Positions 13,004-19,390 of a stretch of DNA of 19,390 bases are shown here, in pieces (the stretch's first letter is position 1; each line of letters starts with the position of its first letter). Source of the stretch: Dehalococcoidia bacterium. GTDB lineage: Bacteria; Chloroflexota; Dehalococcoidia; GIF9; AB-539-J10. A model generated the notes under the pieces. That model was not told where the DNA came from and made no database searches. It saw nothing but the letters and a program-made list of their open reading frames with translations. Made by a program: the position numbers and the translations under genes. The stretch covers positions 1 to 19,390 of the forward strand of contig JAGMBH010000067.1 of NCBI GenBank assembly GCA_023129815.1. The letters run 5' to 3'.

Positions 13004-14754
13004 GAGATTCCTCCTTTGCGAGCTACTAAGCCTTTTTCCATTTCGGACCATAGTTCCTTGGCTTTTTGTTCAAAGGTATCATTGGGTATCTCTTTCATTC
13101 TTGATATCCGATACACTATCGGAGATGAACGAACCTCCTCAATACCTGCTCCCGAACTCAACATATCCTGAGCTAGTTCATAAAACTTTATGATGGTTTT
13201 AAGCATAAGGCCAGCCTTAGCTGGCACGCAATAGGTATCAACCTCGTGATAAGCACTTTGCTGGAGAAAGTCCTCACGTATCATCCTGGCGGTGAGCAGC
13301 AATAGTTTGTCATCCTCAGGCAAAGCTTCGGGACCTACAAGTCTCACAATTTCCTCCAGCTCAGCCTCCTGTTGCAGTATCCTCAAAGCGGTAGCCCTGG
13401 TATTATCCCACCCTGGGTCAACCTTTTCCCACCAATCTTTAACTGCATCTACATAGAGGCTATAACTAGTGAGCCAGCTTATCGCTGGGAAATGTCTCTT
13501 GTTTGCCAGGGAAACATCTAGGGCGTATAGAGCATCTATTATTCTAATCGTATTCTGCGTTACTGGTTCACTGAAGTCAGCCCCGGGAGGACTTACAGCG
13601 CCAGCTACTGTTACCGACCCTTTCCTTTCGGGGCTGCCTAAGCATTCAACCATTCCTGCCCTTTCATAAAAAGAGGAAAGCCGTGAACCCAGATATGAAG
13701 GGAAACCCTCCTCCCCTGGCATTTCCTCCAGCCTGCCGCCCATTTCCCTCATAGCTTCAGCCCATCTCGAAGTTGAATCGGCAACTAGCAAAACATCGTA
13801 GCCCATATCTCTGAAGTATTCAGCCATAGTAATACCGACAAAGATGCTTGCTTCCCTAGCCACAACCGGCATGTTAGAAGTGTTAGCTATGAATATTTCC
13901 TTCTCCTGCAGTAATCTTCCCGTGTTAGGCTCCTTAAGCTTTCTAAAGCTGTAAAGCACGTCGGCCATCTCATTACCTCTTTCACCACAGCCAACGTAGA
14001 TATTCAGATGCGTCTGGGCCCACCTCGCTAGCTGCTGCAAGGCAACGGTCTTTCCAGTGCCAAAGCCTCCTGGTATGGAAGCTTTGCCGCCAAGAGCGAG
14101 GGGGAACATATAATCCAGAATTCGCATGCCGGTGGTGAGCAAGCCTGAAGGGTCGAGCCTCTGCTTATAGGGCCTAGGCTTTCTTACTGGCCATTCTTGC
14201 ATCAGCGTGAGCTCTTTTACTTCCCCATCATGCTCTACCCTTGCTATAGGCTCCTCAACGGTATAGTCGCCTGTGCGTATCTCCTTTACTATGCCTTTGG
14301 TTCCTACAGGCACCATTATTCTGTGTTCTATGAGGTTAGTCTCGGGGACTGTGCCTATTATATCTCCTTCACTGACTGCATCCCCAACTTTGACTTTGGG
14401 TGTGAATTGCCACTTCTTGTCCCGGGAAAGTGCGAGTGCTTTGGCACCTCGTTTTATAAACGAGCCAGTATTCTCAGCCAGAGTAAGCAAGGATTTTTGT
14501 AGCCCATCATAAATAGACCCCACCAGCCCCGGGCCTAACTCGGCGCTCAAAATCCTTCCTGTTCCTCTCACCACTTCACCAGTTTTTAATCCCAGAGTAT
14601 CTTCATGTGCTTGAATTATGGCCTTATTTCCTTCCAGGCCTATTATCTCTCCTACAAGCCCTTCATCCCCAATCTCAACAATTTCATAGACCTGGGAACC
14701 TTTCATATCATCAGCTATAACTAAGGGGCCGGAAATTCTCCATATTTTACCCAT
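13000..14754 (-). CDS. ntpA: V/A-type ATPase subunit A (catalytic head subunit)
   Basis: Subunit A hydrolyses or makes ATP. The 584-residue product has the N-terminal beta-barrel, the bulge domain typical of V/A-type A subunits, Walker A GGFGTGKT (about residue 230), GERGNE, and Walker B-type LLVADSTSRWAEA with the GEEGFPSYL.SRL..FYERAG segment. A C-terminal helical domain with EEIVRLVGPE.L follows. ATG 14752-14754 has GGGAGG about 9 nt upstream. A 14755-14842 repeat separates it from ntpF. Length is normal for the family. Stop overlaps the ntpB start. Confidence 0.97.
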   Translation of the reverse strand: MGKIWRISGPLVIADDMKGSQVYEIVEIGDEGLVGEIIGLEGNKAIIQAHEDTLGLKTGEVVRGTGRILSAELGPGLVGSIYDGLQKSLLTLAENTGSFIKRGAKALALSRDKKWQFTPKVKVGDAVSEGDIIGTVPETNLIEHRIMVPVGTKGIVKEIRTGDYTVEEPIARVEHDGEVKELTLMQEWPVRKPRPYKQRLDPSGLLTTGMRILDYMFPLALGGKASIPGGFGTGKTVALQQLARWAQTHLNIYVGCGERGNEMADVLYSFRKLKEPNTGRLLQEKEIFIANTSNMPVVAREASIFVGITMAEYFRDMGYDVLLVADSTSRWAEAMREMGGRLEEMPGEEGFPSYLGSRLSSFYERAGMVECLGSPERKGSVTVAGAVSPPGADFSEPVTQNTIRIIDALYALDVSLANKRHFPAISWLTSYSLYVDAVKDWWEKVDPGWDNTRATALRILQQEAELEEIVRLVGPEALPEDDKLLLLTARMIREDFLQQSAYHEVDTYCVPAKAGLMLKTIIKFYELAQDMLSSGAGIEEVRSSPIVYRISRMKEIPNDTFEQKAKELWSEMEKGLVARKGGIS

Positions 14755-14842
14755 GGTTCACTACCTCCCTAACTTAAATCTCAAATCCTAAATTCCAAGC
14801 TCCAAATATTTTGGGATTTGGATATTGGTATTTGGTGCTTTT
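14755..14842 (-). repeat. Palindromic A/T-rich repeat in the ntpF-ntpA spacer
   Basis: This 88-nt spacer contains an imperfect inverted repeat centred near 14809, with arms built of CCAAAT / ATTTGG words (CCAAATCCCAAA facing TTTGGAGCTTGG). It is of a different sequence type from the 89-nt repeats at 3818 and 5444. A Shine-Dalgarno (GGGAGG) lies on its A-proximal side. It could form a hairpin between F and A and change their ratio, but it has no U tract and is not a convincing terminator. Confidence 0.6.
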
Positions 14843-15196
14843 TCATATTTCCACCTCAAATCCTATAGCTGCTTTAATAAATGTTTTGTAATATCCGACA
14901 ACATCCTTATATTTTGTCCCAAACTTTGATGGGACCTCGATGATTACGGGAGTTATTTTCCGCCCTTCTCTAACGTGAGCCACTAGGTCATTAACATATT
15001 CTACATAATCCTCCAGTATCATTACTACACCAATATCGGGCTCGTTTATCAACTCACTTAGAGCCTTCCTTACATCTTCGCCGGTATCATGGTTGCCTTT
15101 TATCATGAAATATCTACCGATGCCAGCCAGCCTCAATCCACTGACCAGATCTTCATCTCCTATAACAGCTATGTCTAGGTGTTTAACCGTTAGCAT
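14843..15196 (-). CDS. ntpF: V/A-type ATPase subunit F (central stalk)
   Basis: Subunit F binds the D shaft and modulates coupling. The product (about 117 residues) has the Rossmann-like fold start DIAVIGDEDLVSGLRLAGIG and the C-terminal tail VVGYYKTFIKAAIGFEV. I favour ATG 15194-15196, 2 nt after the ntpC stop. A TTG at 15202 would overlap that stop and add two residues. Neither has a strong Shine-Dalgarno, so re-initiation after ntpC is plausible. Confidence 0.9.
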   Translation of the reverse strand: MLTVKHLDIAVIGDEDLVSGLRLAGIGRYFMIKGNHDTGEDVRKALSELINEPDIGVVMILEDYVEYVNDLVAHVREGRKITPVIIEVPSKFGTKYKDVVGYYKTFIKAAIGFEVEI

Positions 15197-15198
15197 AT

Positions 15199-16233
15199 TC
15201 AAAACGCCAAATACATCTTTATTTCCTCTGTGGGAACACCATCAGCTATTGCTTTCACGATTAGCCTCAAGTTTCGTATTTCAAACTCTTTAAGAATTAG
15301 ATACCAAGCCATCACCAAAGGGGATAACACCCTTGGTGATAATATCTCCTTCACCAACCTGAACTTATGCTTATCAATGATTTCCTCCACAGCCGTGATG
15401 CTCTTAGTCTTATCATAACTACCTGATATTTCCTCAGCGATATGTCGGTATTGAGCATTCTCTAGCCTCTGGGGCATATCGCTGAGTTTGGAGGATAATA
15501 AGTCCCTGATAGCTTTGTCTGTAATCATATATCCACCAGGAATGGTACATTCGGCGGCATCTAGTCCTATACCCTCAATTATAGCCCTCGAGGCAATTTG
15601 TAAGTTTGTTAGGTCTATAATGAGACCAAAAACTTTTGAAAGCACAGAGCCATCTTTTATACCCCGCGCCATGTTTAACATGCTTTTGTAGTATTCACCG
15701 TCTAACCTAGCTTCAGCCAAGAGTTTTGACTTCGCTCCTCCAGCTACTTCATATCCTTCCAGTGCCGGCACATAACTCCCCAGTTTACATTTGATAAGTA
15801 ACTCAATAATGTCACCTAGATTTTTAGCACTGGAGAGCTCGTCTAATAATCCATTATTGTGGATAATTCCCACTGGTATCATGCGACTCTTCTTGCCCGT
15901 TGAAATACCCTGTAAAGCGGCTTTAATGTTTAGGACATCGTATTTTGCCATGTATGCTCTCGATACCTTCAGTATATCGCTTGGCAGGAACTTAAACGAT
16001 TCTATATAATTAACCCGCTTTACAAAATATCTCCACAAGTATTCATCTACATCGTCGAAGGTTTTAACAGTTAATTCTTCAAGGTAACTTCCTACATCGG
16101 TCTCTCTGATAGTTTCTAATGCATCTTGAATATCGGATGCTTTCGACATCCTATCTATATGGTCAGAAGTCACAACCTTAGGTTCTTCACCTTTTAGATA
16201 AGCTGATATAAAGGCATACTTTGCGTAGGACAA
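15199..16233 (-). CDS. ntpC: V/A-type ATPase subunit C (d-type adaptor to rotor ring)
   Basis: Subunit C (d-like) caps the proteolipid ring and links it to the D/F shaft. The 344-residue, mostly helical product matches the family in length and in the R.....YL...F........A.Y..KYDVLN.K..L.G pattern near the first third, plus repeated short helices such as NLR.I.KA at the C-terminus. Start is TTG 16231-16233, with AGGAGG 4 nt upstream overlapping the ntpE TAG. Recognition is by order and pattern; identity within the family is low. Confidence 0.9.
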   Translation of the reverse strand: MSYAKYAFISAYLKGEEPKVVTSDHIDRMSKASDIQDALETIRETDVGSYLEELTVKTFDDVDEYLWRYFVKRVNYIESFKFLPSDILKVSRAYMAKYDVLNIKAALQGISTGKKSRMIPVGIIHNNGLLDELSSAKNLGDIIELLIKCKLGSYVPALEGYEVAGGAKSKLLAEARLDGEYYKSMLNMARGIKDGSVLSKVFGLIIDLTNLQIASRAIIEGIGLDAAECTIPGGYMITDKAIRDLLSSKLSDMPQRLENAQYRHIAEEISGSYDKTKSITAVEEIIDKHKFRLVKEILSPRVLSPLVMAWYLILKEFEIRNLRLIVKAIADGVPTEEIKMYLAF

Positions 16234-16241
16234 AAACCCTC

Positions 16242-16823
16242 CTATGTTGCTTCGAAGAGTTCCTTGCTTATTTCGGGCAATAGTTTTGGTAGTAACATTT
16301 CAAGCCTGGTCTCATAAGTATTATCTATCCGGAGTTTCCCATCAATGTCTTCGGCTATAACTCCTCCTAGAAGATTATCCTCCTTGACTTCCATTATCTT
16401 GCTAGCTAATTCCTTATCCCTTTCAAGGAATTTTCGCGCTCTGCTTACATCTTTAGGAGAAACGTAAATCCTGCTTTTATCGGTACCAAGTCCATCTATG
16501 GCTTCTTTAATCAAGTTCAGAAAATAGTTTTCATCGCTCGAGAATTCAGACAACTCTTGTTTTACCTTGTCGATTATTTTAGTGATTACATCGCTTTTCG
16601 CGCTTGATAGTTGCCGGCGTGCTTTTATAGAAGCCTGAGCCACGATTCTAGCAGCCTCTTCTTCAGCCTCTTCCAGCATCTTGCGCTTCTCTTCCTGGAG
16701 CTTTGCTTCTCGCTGCTTTCTGGCCCTCTCTATCTCCTCCTGTGCCTTTTTCTCAGCCTCCTTTATTATATTCTGGGCCTCCATTCTTACTTTGCTGACA
16801 ACAGCCTCGCTTATTTTCTCCAT
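16242..16823 (-). CDS. ntpE: V/A-type ATPase subunit E (peripheral stalk)
   Basis: Subunit E forms the peripheral stalk with subunit H/G. The 193-residue product has a long N-terminal coiled coil rich in E, K, R and A (residues about 1-80) with a globular C-terminal domain holding YVSP.D and NLLGG.IAEDIDGK..IDNTYE.RLE. This matches the family, including the GG..... and TLE/R....L pattern. ATG 16821-16823 lies 13 nt after the ntpK stop. Stop is TAG. Confidence 0.93.
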   Translation of the reverse strand: MEKISEAVVSKVRMEAQNIIKEAEKKAQEEIERARKQREAKLQEEKRKMLEEAEEEAARIVAQASIKARRQLSSAKSDVITKIIDKVKQELSEFSSDENYFLNLIKEAIDGLGTDKSRIYVSPKDVSRARKFLERDKELASKIMEVKEDNLLGGVIAEDIDGKLRIDNTYETRLEMLLPKLLPEISKELFEAT

Positions 16824-16836
16824 TTTTAAGAGCCCT

Positions 16837-17316
16837 TTAGAAAAGTCCTAACATGGTTAATGACATTATAGTAAACACTAGTCCCAGGACACCTAACAAC
16901 TCGACAAACACAGCTAACATGACGGCGTTAGTTAGTATCCGTCCCTTTGTCATGGGCAGAAGTGAAATACCGGAAGCGCATATAACGCCCTGATATGCTG
17001 CTGAGAATAATTCAGCACAGGCAGCTATGACGCCGCAAGCAAGTACAGCAAAACCACTGCCACCGGCATCGGGCATAGCAGCGAGGTTAGGGATCACCCT
17101 TGTTAGAATGAGTAGCAATATTATCAGCCCGTAGAAAGTTTGTGTCATTGGCAGAGATACCAGCACTATGACATTCCTGAGCTGTCCAGGCTCCTCACTC
17201 AATGTAGCTGCTGCGGCAGACCCAGCAATGCCTATACCTATTGAAGACCCTATCAATCCCCCTCCTAATGCTATGGCACCACCAAGAGTTGCTAGCGATG
17301 TTGGTTCAATTAGCAT
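16837..17316 (-). CDS. ntpK: V/A-type ATPase subunit K (proteolipid ring, four-helix form)
   Basis: The 159-residue K subunit forms the ion-carrying rotor ring. Four hydrophobic helices are evident (about 8-32, 48-72, 88-112, 128-156), a fused pair of hairpins. Helix 2 has LPMTQ (L55, T58, Q59) in place of a carboxylate, helix 3 has Q109, and helix 4 has E139, the ion-binding glutamate. In E. hirae NtpK the Na+ ligands are L61, T64, Q65, Q110 and E139; all five positions are matched here. ATG 17314-17316 is preceded by GGAGGG at 5 nt. The E139-only carboxylate pattern is that of the four-helix type. Confidence 0.96.
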   Translation of the reverse strand: MLIEPTSLATLGGAIALGGGLIGSSIGIGIAGSAAAATLSEEPGQLRNVIVLVSLPMTQTFYGLIILLLILTRVIPNLAAMPDAGGSGFAVLACGVIAACAELFSAAYQGVICASGISLLPMTKGRILTNAVMLAVFVELLGVLGLVFTIMSLTMLGLF

Positions 17317-17330
17317 TTTATCCCTCCTTT

Positions 17331-19325
17331 TTAAGCTTTTCCCTTGACCGGCACAAGTGCTCGCTTCCTCAGCCGGAATGGACTATACTCTCTGCCACCC
17401 CCTTCGTAGAACTTAAATAGAAACTCTACAAAGCACAGTCTGAGGGAGTGGACAAAACAGCAGATGGCGCTGAGTAGCAAGTTAAGCACATGCCCAAAAA
17501 GCAGAACCACGATTGCTATTAAGGTACCGAGGACAAGTCGCATCATCCCGGCAGGTATCATCCCGGCTATCAAACCTGACATCATATTAAAGGTCATGGC
17601 AAGGTAATATGTAGCTAAGCCTACGCCTGCTAGCCGGCAATATGACATAATATCTCCCAAGAGACCAGTTACATCAAACAGCCAAAGAATGCTACCTAAG
17701 AAAGCACCCTGCTGCATGATAAAAGAGACGATAATCAATAGTATACCCAGAAGCATAATGTATAATAGGATAGGATATATTTGTGCATTTAGTAGAAGGA
17801 TATCTATCCCGAGGAAGTGTATGACCCAAGGTATCCCGGCGATTTGAAGTATGAATAAACCAGTTTTACCTAGTATTACTGCTTTGTTTCCTGCTTTTAT
17901 GCCTTTAATGAGCGCTATTACATGAGCTATGTTTACATGAATCAAACCTATTATTAGGGAGAACACTATGAAGGATAAGGAATCCCCAAGCAGATTTTCA
18001 ATCCCTTTGGCAAGTGCTAAACTCTCAATTCCAAAAAGCTGATGGAAATCTCCTAGATAGGTTCCAGTGAGCAGACCAACAATTAGAGCAACACCGCAAC
18101 TTATATAAAATATCCGCTGAAATAGCTTAAAGCCTTCGGATTCTGGATCATCGACAAACCGTCGCAGGACAAATTTTGCCACCAGTATGAGGCATACAGC
18201 ATAAATCACATCACCTAACATAAGGCCAAAGAAAAAAGCAAAAGAGTAAGCTATTATTGGTGTGGGATCCCACTCCCTATACTTGGGAATGCCAAACAGA
18301 TTTACAATAACCTGGAATGGCTTAAGCGCGGTTAAGTTCCTCATCTTAGTAGGAGGTTTTTCTACTTGCTCTGGCTTCCTCGTGTCAATAAACACATAGC
18401 CTATGTTCTCTTTGAGTTCGGAAACTGTAGCCTCAACATTGTTCTCCGGAATCCACCCCTCGATTAGTGTCACATACTTCGCTTCGCAAGCTTTTTCTAA
18501 AACTGATAACCTTTCATTTTCTGCTGATAGTGCTTCTCTGAAAAGGATGAGCTTCTCCAAATTCTCTCTCGTTTTGCATTCTATTTCCTCGTTGATTTTT
18601 GCCAATTCCTCTTCTAGGCGGTGAATTTTGCCCTCAGCCGCTCCCATGAATTCCTTCAAGGTTAAATCCTCATCTGGTATCGGCAGAATTTTGCCCCCGT
18701 TATCCTTGACTGTGGATTCTATAATTTTTTGGTCTTCGGCCTTAGCAATTACATGGAGAATGGTGTCGTTTTCTATTGTGGCGACCATGCCCCAAAATAG
18801 GTAATTTCCAAGCTTATGGGATAGAATTTCGTATATCTCACTTGGGAGCACAAAAACCTTGGAAAAAAGGTAACTTCCAGAAAAATTTAAATCTCTTAAT
18901 CTAAGGTTTGCTTGCTGTCCTAGGGGTTCGAGATATCTCTTTACTTCTTTTAGCTCTTCAGCCTCCTGCTCGAGTTTAATGGCTCTCTGGTGCATGTTGC
19001 TGAACTTGGTATATAGTAGCCTGACTTCACTATCAGTTTCGTTAAAAGGTCTAGTGTATATAACCTCAATATCCTCCCCCAGCGATATCTTCTCTCCTTT
19101 TGGTATGTAAACCAATACACCCTCAATGTCTGTTAATAACTCAGCAACTTCTCTTCTTTCATGTTCAATGGCTTCCCTGTCTATGGGCTTTAACTCTTCA
19201 CTTTCCTCAACATGGAGCACACCAGCTCTGTGTAAAGTCTTGAGGGCTTTATTGGAGTAATCCTTGGCAGTCATTACCCTCACTTTGACCATAGGGTCAG
19301 GTGTATTGAGGATTATAGGCTTCAC
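17331..19325 (-). CDS. ntpI: V/A-type ATPase subunit I (membrane stator, a-subunit)
   Basis: Subunit I anchors the peripheral stalks and carries the ion half-channels. The 664-residue protein has a long cytoplasmic N-terminal half with coiled coil (about residues 60-300), and a membrane half with seven or so helices starting near residue 350. R564 in SYCRLAGVG is the conserved arginine facing the ring glutamate. The HSLRLCFVEF.FKFYEGGGREY.PF motif near the C-terminus is diagnostic. Start is GTG 19323-19325, which forms a GTGA overlap with the preceding stop. Confidence 0.96.
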   Translation of the reverse strand: MKPIILNTPDPMVKVRVMTAKDYSNKALKTLHRAGVLHVEESEELKPIDREAIEHERREVAELLTDIEGVLVYIPKGEKISLGEDIEVIYTRPFNETDSEVRLLYTKFSNMHQRAIKLEQEAEELKEVKRYLEPLGQQANLRLRDLNFSGSYLFSKVFVLPSEIYEILSHKLGNYLFWGMVATIENDTILHVIAKAEDQKIIESTVKDNGGKILPIPDEDLTLKEFMGAAEGKIHRLEEELAKINEEIECKTRENLEKLILFREALSAENERLSVLEKACEAKYVTLIEGWIPENNVEATVSELKENIGYVFIDTRKPEQVEKPPTKMRNLTALKPFQVIVNLFGIPKYREWDPTPIIAYSFAFFFGLMLGDVIYAVCLILVAKFVLRRFVDDPESEGFKLFQRIFYISCGVALIVGLLTGTYLGDFHQLFGIESLALAKGIENLLGDSLSFIVFSLIIGLIHVNIAHVIALIKGIKAGNKAVILGKTGLFILQIAGIPWVIHFLGIDILLLNAQIYPILLYIMLLGILLIIVSFIMQQGAFLGSILWLFDVTGLLGDIMSYCRLAGVGLATYYLAMTFNMMSGLIAGMIPAGMMRLVLGTLIAIVVLLFGHVLNLLLSAICCFVHSLRLCFVEFLFKFYEGGGREYSPFRLRKRALVPVKGKA

Positions 19326-19390
19326 GTCAACTGCGCCCCAATGATGATATTCACTATGCGTTCGACAACTCCCTCTATTTTCTTATCGGC
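19322..19390 (-). CDS. V/A-type ATPase peripheral-stalk subunit (H/G-like), C-terminal end
   Basis: The reading frame enters at the window edge with ADKKIEGVVERIVNIIIGAQ and ends LT then TGA at 19322-19324, sharing a GTGA with the ntpI start. The coupling, an amphipathic helix rich in E, V, I, and the position ahead of I fit AhaH/NtpG-like small coiled-coil stalk proteins. In archaeal aha operons, ahaH precedes ahaI. Only 22 codons are visible, so the call rests mainly on context. Confidence 0.65.
   Translation of the reverse strand, partial: ADKKIEGVVERIVNIIIGAQLT

Noticed and set aside
1..19390. CRISPR array, tRNA or rRNA genes, phage or defence genes
   Set aside because: I looked on both strands and saw no regularly spaced repeats, tRNA-like cloverleaf pieces, rRNA motifs or defence domains.

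Overview
The window looks like a chromosomal segment of an uncultured bacterium with moderate GC. It holds two large co-directional minus-strand operons separated by one insertion sequence (IS) on the plus strand. A Chloroflexota / Dehalococcoidia-like host is my best guess, with low-to-moderate confidence. The basis is a bacterial str-S10 gene order with no tuf between fusA and rpsJ, an archaeal-type V/A-ATPase operon, and A/T-rich palindromic repeats in gene spacers. No rRNA or other lineage marker is present to confirm it.

Right part (about 10.5-19.39 kb, transcribed right to left): a V/A-type ATPase operon in the order [H/G tail]-I-K-E-C-F-A-B-D, as in archaeal aha operons. Most junctions are tightly coupled (GTGA and ATGA overlaps). 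The proteolipid K is the four-helix form and carries every side-chain ligand known for Na+ binding in the Enterococcus hirae enzyme. Downstream of D sits a UPF0216/DUF61 protein, a family best known from archaea.

Middle (9050-10503): an ISNCY/IS1202-like element. Its ends each carry two tandem copies of a 20-bp motif. Its DDE transposase has an intact catalytic triad but is cut short by two amber codons, and the lost C-terminal tail can still be read after them. The element lies 8 bp beyond the end of the UPF0216 gene and about 15 bp upstream of the -35 box of the promoter that probably drives the ribosomal operon.

Left part (1-9.05 kb, transcribed right to left): rpsL-rpsG-fusA-rpsJ-rplC-rplD-rplW-[bS22-like microgene]-rplB-rpsS-rplV-rpsC-rplP-rpmC-rpsQ-rplN-rplX-(rplE start). 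Most notable is a 31-codon gene at 3722-3817, easily missed because of its size, whose product matches the bS22 / mS38 (AURKAIP1/COX24) family of tiny ribosomal proteins. The spacers in front of this gene and in front of rplC are two copies of the same 89-nt repeat. Each fills the whole gap between a stop codon and the next start codon and leaves no clear Shine-Dalgarno sequence.

Several starts are placed inside the longest open frame, from Shine-Dalgarno position and family N-termini: rplX, rpmC, rpsS, rplC, fusA, rpsL, ntpB, ntpF and the UPF0216 gene. Nothing here amounts to a wholly new multi-gene system. The best leads are the microgene, the spacer-filling repeats, the Na+ signature with the archaeal-type accessory gene, and the IS at the ribosomal promoter.
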